From the NCBI GenBank assembly GCA_018105865.1, contig CM030870.1:3384001-3448000 (forward strand): a stretch of 64,000 nucleotides of DNA. The letters are read 5' to 3'. The DNA comes from Metaphire vulgaris (lineage: Eukaryota > Annelida > Clitellata > Crassiclitellata > Megascolecidae). Shown piece after piece: positions 22,526 to 43,619 of this stretch. How positions within the stretch are numbered: the first letter of the stretch is position 1; every line of letters begins with the position of its first letter. Under the pieces are notes generated by a model. That model worked only from the letters and a program-made list of their open reading frames with translations, searched no databases and was not told the DNA's origin. Both the position numbers and the translations under genes were made by a program.

Positions 22526-24620
22526 TGTTTATTCATAGATAGTTTGCACTCCAATTAAATAGTAATCAGTATTTGCACTTAATTCTGCTTCACACGTGCG
22601 ATCACTTGGCATTCGATTGCATTTAAATTAACAAAAGTCCTAAATAGGGGCGTATTTTGACTTGAGAACGATATTTCTATCATCGATCTTTGAAAAAGTG
22701 AAATGAGAAATTTTTGCAGATCTATTTTCACTTTCGTTTTTGCTTCAACGTTACTCTACAAAAGATACTAAGGTTTTACTCTTCAATGCATGCAGTTTCC
22801 ACAATCAATCTTATATTCTAACTACACTGACACAAAGGTTAACTTTAAAAAATCAGGCTATTCATTATAGCTGTTGAAAACTTGAGAGTAATTGTATTAG
22901 ATCACTGACCTGTCATGCACGATTCTTCCTTAACCTCTTGCACCACCTCTTTATTTTGGTTAAACTAGAACAAAGATCATGCATCGTGTCATGAAATAAT
23001 CTACTTGCCCATTTACAACTAAAATAGACAAACTGAAGTTTCCACACAAAAATATGGCACCAAATGTCGGGTACTGAGGCAGACATGAAAACGCAAAAAC
23101 TAAGAAAACAAGATAAACGAAAACGTATTTACTTATAGTGAAGAAGCTGAGTGTAATAATGGTCGCAGTACTAAATTGACAAATATTCGGTGTCTATGTG
23201 GTTGATAAAGCTCGTTATGAAGAGGTTGACATTGACTGACATTTGTTTTCATGCTTTAAAATAGGGTAACACTGTGATCAATTCCTCTTCAGCGTTTATC
23301 AACGACCATGGCCTTTTAGGAAGTGTAAGATGAACCATGAAAATAAACTGATCGTTTCACGAAACGACTTAAATTGCACAGAGCGCATTAATGCCATATT
23401 TCACACCGTTTCTGAAATGCTCTTGAATTCTCGCTCATATCAGCACCTAACAGTTTCTAACAAAGCAATATCTTATAGATTAGATACTGTTTTCCAATTG
23501 CCTACTGAGTCATTATAATCTCAGAATGCAGTGATAATGTTTAAATGGACTGTGGGAAGAGATTCTAATCTGGAAACCCCGCTTGTTGTAAAACATGTTG
23601 GCTGAGGTCTGTTCTTTTATACATGGATTCTCTTTTACTTCCAGGCTGATTATGGGTACAATTCGACGATCATTGTCGCCATAGATTGGATTTTTAAGGG
23701 CATTCTCTACTCAAATTTCTAGGACAGATCTGTCGAAAGATTAGAATGCTATTTGAATTCATCATACGCCTTTGGCATCGAACACATGGAAACGTCCCTT
23801 CTTCCCCTCTCATCTAAGTTCTTTATGCCACAACTAAGCTCTTTATAATTATTAGACAAGTTTTTGGGTTAAGGTTAGTAGAGCTTTCACACTTTACCTG
23901 TAGGCCCTATAACCTGATAAAAAGCATTTCTGACAGAACCTAGACATAGCCTTACTCGCTAGAGGGCGACCGTAACATCAAACTTATGGGCAGCGTTGGT
24001 TGCGAGGTGAAGCGCGGGCCTAGACCTTTGGCTGGCAACCTACTCTATGTTAATGGCTTACGCCACCCGCATCGCTGTATGCTTAAGTGTTCGGAAGTCA
24101 TTACCGACCCCAACGCTCGAATTCGATCATCGGAAAACTATTGTTGTTTTTTACTTTTGACATAATAAAAGTTATGCCTGTTATAAAGCATAGCGTTCAG
24201 ATTAGACGCTGCCAGGGTTGGAGTTGCCGGGGGCGTTAGGGGGTTGAACCCCCAGCTAACTTTGCAACCCTCCCAAAAATCGCATATCTGGTACATGCAG
24301 TTTCTGTCATGCATTGAAATCCAGTCCCTCAACCCCCCAGCTCAAATTTCACAACTCCAACACTGGACTCTGCCATTTCCTAAGGTATCGTTGTATAAAG
24401 AAGACGACATTTCTTTTAAACGTTGTCAATTCTTAACACAAAGCTGTACCCAGCCATGAAGCTGAGTAGCCTAGAGATTCCTCAAAGTAGGCCTACACAC
24501 CGAGTTTGAATTAAATATTTACTCTTCACTAAGGCTTATTAAAATTGAAACCCATCACTACATAGCATTTAATGCTCGACAACCAATAATTTTCTATAAG
24601 TGAAAGCCAGTTTCACAAAT
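22526..24620 (-). repeat. Upstream block of gene B, shared with the other TRIM-Kelch copies
   Basis: The part from 22526 to 23780 is homologous to 11430-12762, and inverted to 44985-45860 and 62007-63330. The part from 23780 to 24620 matches 61560-62010 inverted. No gene is visible. It contains a SINE relative (about 23930-24160) and a hAT MITE (24213-24365). Confidence 0.7.
24213..24365. mobile_element. hAT MITE with 7-of-8 target duplication
   Basis: The ends are CAGGGTTGGAGTTG and CAACTCCAACACTG. GACGCTGC precedes it (24205-24212) and GACTCTGC follows (24366-24373). The inverted homologous block near 61810 lacks it. Confidence 0.8.
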
Positions 24621-24739
24621 GCCTTAGGCCTCTATGAGTCATTACAATCTTAGAATTAGGCCTAAACCAGACATTAAATGGGAGTGAGAGCGTCAAGACG
24701 GAGGTTGGACGAATAGGCAGCTGGAAAAGATGCATTCAA

Positions 24740-25005
24740 TGACTAAAGTAAAGTAAAGTAAGTAAAGGTTTCACCCGTAGGCTCAATGCCCGCAGGGTCC
24801 GGTGCTGATCCCCGTATTTTGTAGCCAACAGTGGCTAAGCCATACATCGGCGGACGGTGGCCAGTCTCTTCCGCCGAACCTATGGTTACTTTCGCAATGT
24901 TGCCATTGCTACTTATTTGATGTTACTACCGCCCTCTAGCGATTAAGGCTGAGTAGACCTTAGGGGCTCCTACGACGGCTCCTTCTATGACTAGTGCTTT
25001 TGAAT
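24740..25005 (-). mobile_element. tRNA-derived SINE relative
   Basis: Read on the minus strand it contains AGGAGCCCCTAAGG and TAATCGCTAGAGGGCGGTAG, the body of the SINE at 18315, and ends in an AAAGT repeat (minus-strand ACTTT) at 24745-24765. I did not find a clear target duplication. The next 300 bases (to 25330) show nothing I can name. Confidence 0.6.
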
Positions 25006-25495
25006 TATCAGTTACTTACTAGTAATGCTTCAATCAACAGAACAGGTCTTGGAAGACGGATCCCACTTTTGTTTTTGTTTTCATCCGTGTTAGTTGTTGG
25101 CCAAAGATAAACGGATATTGGAAACTTGGGTTGCAATAGAAAACCTTCGGCGTTAGTCCTATGCTAAGTGTAATGATTTCCAACTTGTAATATAAATGCT
25201 TGAAAACAAAAAACCTGAGGTGTTTTGAAATTTTTGCAATTTGCAGCTGAATTTTAAAGACAAGTCCGATTTATGACAGGAAGTGCTTTCAAAGTTCCTT
25301 TAGCCTATTAAGCTCCTTTTAGCCGATTTAGCTTTATTAATTAATTAAAGATCGTCGAGTTGTCGTTTGGACAGCCAGCCATTGAGTCATCTAAATTGAT
25401 GATAGTCGGATAGATAACTTCTACGGACTGTTTCCCAATGTTCCATGGCAAAACTCGGAGAGATTCACTGATCTCTCGTTCTTCTTTTGGACATT

Positions 25496-34884
<9,389 letters not shown>

Positions 34885-35049
34885 CTGTCAATTAAATTAA
34901 CTATTACGTACTTTTGTAGAATAACGAGAAAATTGTGGTCTAAACTAATTCACTTCAGCAGGTTACTAGCATAGGTTGTTTAGAAGACATATGCAGTCTG
35001 AAATCATCTGAATGAAAACGAACATTTAATATTCGAATTACTTCATATG

Positions 35050-36370
35050 CCGTTAGCAGTTTAGCCTATAATTATGTGGCGTCTCCGCCGGCTCGCGATC
35101 TCGTAGCGCGGCCGGCGGTCGGGCGGTCCCCAACGCCCGCTCGGTCTCCCGATCGCCATCAGCCGCCGACTCTGCCTGATCGGCGGCGTCACTTTCCCTT
35201 TCTGACTCTCCGACATCAGAGGAGGTGTCCGCGGCTGCCGGGCAGGCAGCACACTGAGGATGGCCGCTCCTCAACGTAGGGTTCTCGTTTTCCTCCTCTG
35301 ACTATCCGTTCCGGCCCCGGCCTCGTCCGAGAGACCCTTTAACTCATGCCTCCTATCGCTGGCCACCGCTTGGTCTCGGCGCCTTAAGCGATTTCGATAG
35401 GTATTCCTGGTCTCTGGCTTCGACTTGGCCCCACGTCTCTTCATTCTCGGCAATCAGCCGTCTTCCGCTCTCTTATAGACAGGCGGCGTTGTCTCTGGCT
35501 TCCTCACACGCTGGGTAATCTCTGCTCTCGCTTGTAGACGGGCAGCGGCGTCTGTTTGCTTCCTCAGCGCTTTCACCAAACCCAAGGTTTTCCGTGCCTG
35601 AATGGACGGCGGTCCACTCTTTTCCTTGGCCGTCGATTCACCCAAACTGTCTCCCCGCTCCTTTACGACAGGCGGGCGTCTGTCTCCTCCCTTGGCTCAG
35701 AATTGACCTCCAGGGCACTAACGTGACCTCAGGTAGGCGAGGTTCATCACAGCCAAGGCTCACCTTCACGGACAGTGCGCTGAGACTCCGGCGTCACAGC
35801 GACTTTCAAAGACACGCACACAACTTGCCTTTATTGGTTTATTCTTATTTATTAATAAACCAAACAACAATGACAACAATGGCTACAGTGGCAACACTGG
35901 TCACACGGACAAAGACGCGCTGACTAGACGCAGTCGGGCAGCCACAATAACTAGCGCACAGGAACTGCAATCAATAGTCTTTGATACATCAGTATGAAAC
36001 GATAAGCTTTAGCACTTTAAACGGGCTCCAAATACTCGCTTTCAATCGCTGTGCTTTCTTTACTCTATCGCCTCACAGTATAAGCGGCCACAATGCGAAA
36101 AGACGATCTCATGACAAAGACTGAAATTTTCAGAGTTTTGAAACTTTTTGACGGACACTTAGGCGGATTTTTCGTCTGTAGTCTGTATTTTCGCGTAGTT
36201 GCCGTCAATAGGAAAAAGTAGGGACCTGTTTAAGAACGTTTTCCTTAGCGGTGGTCAGGGGCCTCGTCTACGGCTAAGCGACGCGGCAATAGCTCCTGCC
36301 AGCTGGGCGCGCGTCTCAAGCGAACTTTAGTTCAACAGCCGTCTGCGTCCGCCTACTGACGCGGGCTACA
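35050..36370 (-). other. GC-rich island with broken, basic reading frames
   Basis: Base composition changes sharply from the AT-rich surroundings, most strongly at 35070-35960. On the minus strand one frame from 35645 runs through a single stop at 35456-35454 to 35271 (KSGPPSIQARKTLGLVKALR, then RRRDQAVASDRRHELKG). After a frameshift it continues in an acidic stretch (DTSSDVGESERESDAADQAE). The protein is rich in Arg, Lys and Ala. It could be a gag-like or ORF1-like product of an unknown retroelement, or a captured host exon; I do not recognise it. From 35960 to 36370 I see no frame. Confidence 0.4.
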
Positions 36371-36619
36371 TAAAAACAAAAGAAAATTATGTCGCAAGAG
36401 GTCGCAACAAATACTGCATGAATAATCAAGAAAATACGCCGCCAATAACACTACATGGCGCCAATTATCGCCAATGTTCTTACTTATTTGTGATTACCTT
36501 CATGTTCATTCGAAGTCTACCTTAAGCGAGAATTGTCAGATCCACTATAATATTAATATCACCATTAATATTAATATTAATATTACCATATTATTATTAA
36601 TATTTCAGTTAATTAATAT

Positions 36620-36850
36620 TTATATTATATTATATTGTCCGGGTAACTACTTAGGGGATACATCTTCTTAACATATCCCTTAATGCTCTAATGGAGCCGC
36701 AGCTTAACCTAGCTTTCCCAGATAGCCTTTGAATAGTAAAAGTGACAATTTGGTGGTCACTCGTAGCAAAATTCTGCCCAACCGCCACGTTGGATGAGAT
36801 ATTCTCCTCTGTTGTTAAAAGCAGGTGGAGAATATAGCTTCAAATGACAG
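36620..36850 (-). mobile_element. LINE endonuclease-domain scrap
   Basis: The minus strand reads NISSNVAVGQNFATSDHQIV then TFTIQRLSGKARLSC, resembling the region around the SDH motif of the LINE endonuclease. It is short and broken by stops. Confidence 0.5.
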
Positions 36851-36858
36851 TAGAAAGC

Positions 36859-36926
<68 letters not shown>

Positions 36927-36985
36927 GCTGCTATTTAAAGTGGTTTAGGAGTCTGTGTAGCCTGTGTGAAAACCACTGTAAAAAT
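36859..36985. repeat. ATA/AAT array followed by a SINE-like tail
   Basis: About 20 AAT units (36860-36922) adjoin TTTAAAGTGGTTTAGGAGTC and CCTGTGTGAAAACCACTG, the same tail sequence seen inverted at 1284 and 3225 and in the SINE at 45115. Confidence 0.75.
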
Positions 36986-37892
36986 GACGCTCTGTCGAAG
37001 ACGCAGATCATGAGTACGGCTAGCGATCTAACATTCGACCGAAAGTAGAAAGCCAGATTGCCTCTGATCGGGACTTAAGCACTCGCTCGCTGACTGGTTG
37101 AGTCGCTGTGCTCGGCTGTCATCTATGCCACTGTGGCATCTGAAAGAATAGTGTGCGATGATGAGGCAGAGGTCCCGTTGGAGGAAAAGAAAGGTTTCAT
37201 TTGCTATCAATAAGAGAACGGTAGAATGCATCTCTTGCACAGTTCGTTTTGGAATGTCCATGCGCTTGTGCTGGCTATTGGCCTATAAGACGATTCATAA
37301 AGTAGACTCACATGTATGCAGCATGCGGATACTTAATGCCCGCCTATGTCTTTTGTGAATACACATGAGCGTCGGTAAATCAGTCATTCATTCGTGGACG
37401 ATTTCTATAGCGCTGTAACAGGGCTGAGGCCCAAAACAAAAGCGCTTTGTCATTCTGTGACATGTGTTTTCTATATAGCTTCGTATTGGGCTACCACTTT
37501 GTATTGCAGCCAATGGTACTGGTTATAGTGTTTGTTTGCTTAGACTTAGGCTTATCTTTGCTCTCTGATACGGTCTCAAGTGTAAGACGGACATGTGAGA
37601 AGTTGAGCACAGGCTTAGTCAAAGTAAGCAGAAGCAACAGTTACTTAGGGCCGCCATATCGACGGCTTCTTGTCGCTGTCTTTGTACTCGTCAGTGCGAC
37701 TATCCCATTAAATCGCACGGGCAGCCAACTCGCTTAGAATTATTATGTCGAACTCGCCTTTGTAGTTCGCCATTTTGATGCAACAACGAATAAATGTGCC
37801 CCGTTTAATCATTCAGGCGGCGAATGCGAGCGTGCCCTGGATTGTCGGCTACAAAGCGTTCAGTGAGCGCTAGTGACCCAGTACCATTAGAC

Positions 37893-38081
37893 CAGTGGTG
37901 GCTCCACCAGAAGGGCCAGGGGGCCCGTGCCCTCCCCTATTGAGTGCCTGCCCCCCCAGTGCCCTCCCAGTTGGGACCCTATACTTAATGCTACATACAT
38001 TAAGCAACATTTGGTTGGCCCCCATGATTAGAAGTTGACACCCCAACGGCCCCCACTTGCCAAATCCTAGAGCCGCCATTG
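37893..38081. mobile_element. hAT MITE with perfect 8-bp target duplication (CATTAGAC)
   Basis: CATTAGAC is at 37885-37892 and 38082-38089. The ends are CAGTGGTGGCTCCACC and TAGAGCCGCCATTG. It is the same family as 19787-19970. Confidence 0.88.
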
Positions 38082-38169
38082 CATTAGACACTATCTTTGC
38101 TCCTTGATACAGTCTCAAGTGTAAGACGAACAGGTGAGAAATGGAGCACAGGCTTAGTCAGCAAGAAGA

Positions 38170-39079
38170 ACATTTACTTTAATTCTCTGTTCTACGTTTA
38201 TCGAGGAAGATTCTGGAAGCACTTCGTACAGCAGTTTCGAAATAGTAGGCCCTACAATCATAATATATAGATTGACTAGAGATTAATTTGACAACACAGC
38301 ACTATTGTGCGTTTTACGTCTTCTTTCGTTTATTAGTGTTCATTGAGAAGAGCCGAAGGGAAATCGAAAATGAAAATAGGTCTAAAAGTATTCTCGCACA
38401 CTTTCGCCTTTAAACTTATTTTCTGATTTCTAATTAATAAATTATTTATAAATTAAAAAAGCTATTTTGTTCCACCCAAAATGTAAATCTACCTCCGGAT
38501 ACCCTAAAGTCTAAACTAAAAAATCAATCTTAAAATTGCTCAAAATTGTCAAAAGAATTCCTAGGTATCAGAACTTCAATTGGAAAAAGCAATTGGAATT
38601 CCTGGCCTAAAAATTATCTAAGCTTATTAGCATTATACAGTAAGACATAAATAGTATCTAAATGAGAAAGCAATATATCAATTTTATGCTCAGAACTTCT
38701 GTTCAAGTTAGATCCTCATCTAAAATATTACGTGCCGTTCAAGTTCAAGCTCATCTCTGATGCTGATGGTGTCATTGATTTATAATCCTAAATAAATAGA
38801 ACGCATGATATCAAGTTTTACTTATATTATTATGCTTCTATACAGTAAGCGCGTTTATTTGCTTATTCAATCTGAAATCATTTCTGCAGCGTGACAAGTG
38901 CTGTTGCCAAATACAGCCCCTTTCCGCTGCTACTGAAATAACATTTCTCAAATATCTCGTGTGATATCAGCTTTTCATAACAGAGCCTTCTCTTTGTGAT
39001 CACTTTTTTGACCTTGAGTAAGAAAGTTCGGCAAAGCCAAATTGACTGCTTGAAACTTACGGATATTTGCCGAAATCTA
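38170..39079. other. Stretch without a recognisable gene
   Basis: AT-rich sequence between the MITE at 37893 and the one at 39080. I see no coding frame, RNA gene or repeat that I can name. Confidence 0.5.
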
Positions 39080-39334
39080 CAGGGTGTAAAAGTGAAAAGT
39101 GGCCCCTTTATGAGAGTTTATGCGTTGTCAATTGTAAAATTTGGATCTCATCAGTTTTTTTGGCCATATTTCAGCAAATACTAAAGAATTCAGCATGAAA
39201 TTTGGCAATTACATCAGAAACACGTCCAAGTGTATGGCCTGTAAATGTCATTTAAATCGCTACACACGCGGCCGAGATATTAAATAGGCCCTATCATAAT
39301 CATAAAGGAGGCCACTTTTTACTTTTACACCCTG
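39080..39334. mobile_element. Mariner-like MITE (TA target) upstream of gene C
   Basis: The ends form an inverted repeat of about 35 bp (CAGGGTGTAAAAGTGAAAAG with a matching right end) flanked by TA on each side. A second, one-ended copy lies upstream of gene E at about 56862-57035 with its internal sequence in the opposite orientation. Confidence 0.8.
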
Positions 39335-39648
39335 TAGTTTATGAAGAGAAGAGAGTAACACTGAAATGTATGTACTTTCTTAAATTAATCTAGACTTCAA
39401 CGAAATGAAAACCTTAGCAAAATTTTAAATACTTTACTGAATAAAACAAAACTGAACTTAGAATCTTTCATTTGCCATAGAATTTGTCAGCCTCATGAAA
39501 AAAATGACGATTCAGTTGTCAATAATCGCTTTTTTATATAGTCCCCCTATGCATCATCTTCTAATCTTGCGCAAACTTCATCCTCTATAGCTAATAATTC
39601 AAATCTTCAAACGTGTTTTAGAATTGATAACCAACAAAAATTTGAAAC

Positions 39649-42191
39649 ATGGCAACTAAAGATAAGAAAGCATTGAGCGAACTTCGTCGTCTAACAGAAT
39701 GTTGCATCTGTCTGATGCCTTTCACGGATCCAAGAATGTTGCCGTGCATTCATTCTGCGTGTCTCCAATGCTTCGAAGATATTCAGACAAAGAACAGAAA
39801 GAAATCAGGCGACGTCATACCTTGTCCAGTGTGTAGAAAGGAATTCACTATTCCACCGACAGGAATGAGTGGATTGCAAAAGAATTTTGTTGTTGAAAAT
39901 CTCCTTGAAATAACAGAAAACTTTAATGAAGAAGCAACATCTCAGCACTGTCCGAATCATCCTCTTCAAGTACTTGATTACTATTGTATAGATTGCAAGA
40001 CGGTTGTCTGTGTCTATTGCTTTGTTGAGAAGCATAAATCACACGACTGTAAAGATGTGACCGCAGTTGATAAAGACTTACGCAAAAGCCTCGAAACAAG
40101 CTCCTCGAGGATGCTGCATTACATTGCACAAATGGAAGAAAAGAGGAGTAAGATGGAAGCTAAGAAGAGGAATTTTTTAGAGCAGACATCTGAAATAGAA
40201 AATGCCATTCGACTGAGAAATCAACAGCTAAAGGCATTGGTTGATCAACATACACAACTGGTCTTGAATGACCTTTACTCTTCCAGGCAGCAGCATTTGA
40301 AAACCATCGAAACAGAAATTGAAGAGATTGAAAGACAGATGGCACTACTGCAAAGTTTTGAAACATATTGTTCTGAGATAAGATTCAAAGGTTCTCCGAC
40401 TGATGTTTGTAGCTGCGTGGATGGATTAATAAGAAGATCAGAAGAATTGAAAAAAGAGAATGACGAATATCTCAGTCGACCTGATTCTTCTGTAGTTAAA
40501 GTCAAATTCAATGCAACAGATCAAAATGTACTCATCCGGAGTTCAGGCAATGTTATTGGCCAAATAGAAGGTATGAATTACACGAAAGCATTTCGAATTC
40601 TTGCTTAATTTGAATTCTTTTACTTTTCAGCAAAATACTATTAATTATACATTTTCTAATGATGTTAGATTTCTTGAGTTAAATTTTACTCATATAACAT
40701 TCATTTTGTATTTATTTTATTTTACATTTTCTTTATTAAGTTTTAATAATTTAATTTTTATCAATAGAATTTGTCTTTGGTGTAGTACCAAATTTATACT
40801 GCAGTTACAAAGTTACAATCTAAAATGTGCGGCAAATTGCAGCTGGCATATCTCTAGATATTCCTTCGTCAGTCGACTCATAACTCCTAATTAGTTCAAT
40901 TCTTAGTTTTCATAGACTTGCGAAGACTTAGTCTCGCATGTCCGACGCGATACAACATGTGCGTTAAAACCGCGATTTAAAAAATTAATCGTTTTACATC
41001 TCTATAAAAGAGTGATTTTTATGTGATTGGTTCTGTAGGTATTTGCACAAATTTAAATCAAACAATACGTGCAACTCAATTATTTGTCCAACGAAGATCA
41101 CGTTAATGATTAAAAGTTAATCTTAAGCTAACTATTGTCGTTCTAGCAATTTGCAATTTGCTGCAAACCTTTATTTAGAATCCACAGAACGGGAGAAGGG
41201 CTACGCCATAGCCGTCGAAAGATCAGATGATGGGAGTCCAGAAAGATTAAAGAGATATGCCAGTGTGGGATCAGATGATGGGAGCCCAGAAAGAGTAAAG
41301 AGGTATGCCATTGTCATTGGAGGATATGACGCCAAGTCAGTCTTTGGCGATGTCGCTATTATAAATCTCCATCGACCTGACGAAGTTTTGCTCTCACAGA
41401 AATTGCCAACCGCAATGCAATACGGCTCTGCATCCGCTGTTTACGGCAATTCAATCTATATCACTGGACTAGGAAAAAATACGGATGACGAAATCTGGAG
41501 GTTTGACGCAATATCTAAGAGATGGAAGAAATGCGCTTCCTTGGTCAAAGGCAGAAGACGACACAGTGTGGCGTTTGTTGATCAGTTTCTGTACATATGC
41601 GGCGGTTACGTTAATTTCACAGGAAGCGTTCTCGATGACGTTGAAGCTTACGACGCAATCAACGATTGTTGTTCATCTGTTGGCAAATTAGTTCACTGTG
41701 TGTTTAATTGAAGCAATTGTGTTCCCTTCAATTCGTGTCTCTATATATTTGGTGGATCTAACGCGCGCAATAAGGCCATGAGTCACGTTCAAGTATACGA
41801 CACAAAGTCAAACACTTGTAGTCTTCTATCCCAATCAATGCCCATACCATGCAGCTACATGCGATCTGCATTGTTTGGAAAGACTTTCGTTTTACTTGGC
41901 TGCGACGGCTGTTTCTTGTATGATCTCGAATCAGGGACTTGGCAGGAAAGACGTCAATTTAAAACTGAAGTCTATCACTTTGGAATGATCATTGAGAATG
42001 GTCAAATATTTGTTATTGGAGGTGGAATGGATACACTTGATGGAAAGTCTACGTGGACCTATAGCGACGACGTCAGGTGCATCCCAATGAAAAATATCCT
42101 AGAGAATAGAGCAATTAAATGGAGAAATTATGCTAAACTATCAAGACGGTCATTGGTATTCACCTGCGAAAAGATCAATTTTGAGACATAA
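39649..42191 (+). pseudogene. TRIM-Kelch gene C: RING, B-box 2, coiled coil, Kelch with an in-frame stop
   Basis: Exon 1 (39649-40570) encodes MATKDKKALSEL, a C3HC4 RING with all ligands, one B-box of type 2 (HCPNHP through HKSHDC), and the coiled coil. The whole B-box 1 is gone: the frame passes from EEATSQ straight to HCPNHP, about 66 residues shorter than gene D. Exon 2 (41179-42191) follows TTTATTTAG, phase 1, with a 608-bp intron. It starts with a 48-bp tandem duplication (RSDDGSPERLKRYA and GSDDGSPERVKRYA). In blade four a TGA at 41709-41711 stands where the paralogs have Ser, Gly or Ala; the frame is open on both sides (644 residues with one stop). As read, the product ends partway through the propeller. 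A sequencing error or allele is possible. Confidence 0.82.
40609..41178 (+). other. Intron of gene C (within 40571-41178)
   Basis: The donor is GAAG|GTATGA and the acceptor TTTATTTAG|AATCCACAGA. AT-rich; I see no other element inside. Confidence 0.75.
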
Positions 42192-42385
42192 ACTGATCAA
42201 CAATATCGGAAATTAATTCTTCGCAATTTGGTTTATGCGCTGATATGGAGCAAGCGTTAAGCTTATGATGCGACTGGGAATGCCGTCCTCATATATCTAT
42301 CTTCGCTATCTAGCATTGATGGATTTAAAGAGGCTTGAACCAAATGCGAATTACCTGTTTTCATTGCTCTGTGATTGCTTTAGCT

Positions 42386-43502
42386 CAGTGGTTCCCACAC
42401 GGTGGTACGCGTACCCCCAGGGGTACAAAATGGACTTCCTAGTGGGTACGCGGCGGAAATTGGAAAGTCAGTGGAATTCTTATGCACTGATGTTTGATAG
42501 TAACAAATGTCACAATATTTGCAAAAGTTCTAACAAAATTGTGATTGGATTTGATTTTCTCAAACTGCTGTGACAGATGTAGACCTTTTGGACTCCTCTA
42601 ACCCGTCATCCCTCGCTATAAGTTTAAAGTTTAACCTGTCCTATCACCTTGTGGTATTGGACTCTTCCTTGGTCAGCGCGGCAAATTCAAAAATCAAAAA
42701 TCCACACGCCCTATGTGGATCAAAGAGTGACAATGACGCAGCCAAGATTCTCGAAACTGGCTGATGAGATGCAACCTCATCCATCTCATTGATTCATTTT
42801 ATTGTTTTCATTTGACCGATAGGTTATGCAAGTTTAAGTTTGAATGCTACAAGTACGATATTTTTATCCTAAGGGGCTGTCCATTAATTATGTCAACAAT
42901 TTAAGGGGAGGGGGTTTGAAAAAGTTTGACAGTTGTTGACAGGGGGGTCAAGATAAGTTGACGTCAACAATTTCACTTTTTTCAAATAATCAAAAAATAG
43001 GAAATAGGCCCTACTACTTATTACAATGGAAAAAAGCATTAGAAAAAAGGTCATCACCACCACATTTCGACACTTGATGAGGAAAAAGGGAAAAATGGTC
43101 ACTACCACAAACATAATAACCTTGTTATTGGGACCTGTCATTGATCTGGGGGGTGTCAAGAGTTGTTGACGTAATTATGGGGGGTTAGGTGAAAGTTGAC
43201 AGTTGTTGACAAGGGGTGGGGGTCAAAAATTGCCCAAAAATTGTTGACATAATTAATGGACAGCCCCTAATAAGCTGTAATAAAACCTAGTAGGTCTAGT
43301 AACTAGTTAATGATTATGGCTAATGCAGTCCGATTACATGTAGGTTTGAAGACATTATTGAATTTCATGATTCAGATACCATGTTTATGCTTTTAAAAAT
43401 CGAAAGTGTGCTTCCTTAAATTTACTTTGAAAATTAGGGGTACACGGATTTTCGAAAAATGTCTGAAGGGGTACGCCGACCGAAAAAGTTTGGGAACCAC
43501 TG
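42386..43502. mobile_element. hAT element (CAGTGGTTCCCA ends) with perfect 8-bp target duplication
   Basis: CTTTAGCT stands at 42378-42385 and 43503-43510. The ends are CAGTGGTTCCCACACGG and TTTGGGAACCACTG, with GGGGTAC just inside both. A fragment resembling the hAT TIR/UTR is all that remains; no transposase is readable. A PIF/Harbinger-like MITE is nested in it. Confidence 0.88.
42873..43267. mobile_element. PIF/Harbinger-like MITE nested in the 42386 hAT
   Basis: An inverted repeat of about 30 bp (GGGGCTGTCCATTAATTATG and its complement at the right) is flanked by TAA on both sides (42870-42872 and 43268-43270). Three-base TWA targets are typical of PIF/Harbinger. The interior has further GTTGACA repeats. 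Confidence 0.75.
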
Positions 43503-43619
43503 CTTTAGCTAATAATTGTTTTATGACAACAAATACTAAACGCAATATTCAGTTAAAAGACACTGGTAGGCCTAGGCCTATATTCAAAATCAAGCCAGAG
43601 CCAATATAATGTAACAAAA

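Larger units (their letters stand above)
13456..23225 (-). repeat. Left arm of an inverted segmental duplication (B unit)
   Basis: This segment holds gene B and its flanks and matches 44985-52570 in reverse orientation. Paired landmarks include 14165 with 51835 (AAACCGCGTTTGAACCACAT), 15360 with 50660 (the AAGTTGTTCCACATCAGAGC stretch), 18720 with 47600, and 20420 with 47080. Differences between the arms are mostly whole transposon insertions with target duplications. Downstream of gene B at 13600-15400 I see only this shared flank and a GGAT-type repeat (14281-14410), no gene. Confidence 0.85.

Noticed and set aside
37028..37300. Possible further upstream aminopeptidase exon on the minus strand (STVLLLIANETFLFLQRDL)
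   Set aside because: It loosely resembles the family's ANET-FLPW region, but the PW is missing and I cannot find a donor with the required phase 0.
37447..37737. Hydrophobic 96-codon plus-strand open frame resembling a membrane protein
   Set aside because: Part of it lies in the segment duplicated at 38090-38170, where the frame is not kept; no signal, splice or family evidence.
41709..41711. TGA in gene C as selenocysteine or programmed readthrough
   Set aside because: The paralogs have ordinary residues here, there is no readthrough context such as CTAG after the stop, and no SECIS-like element was noticed.
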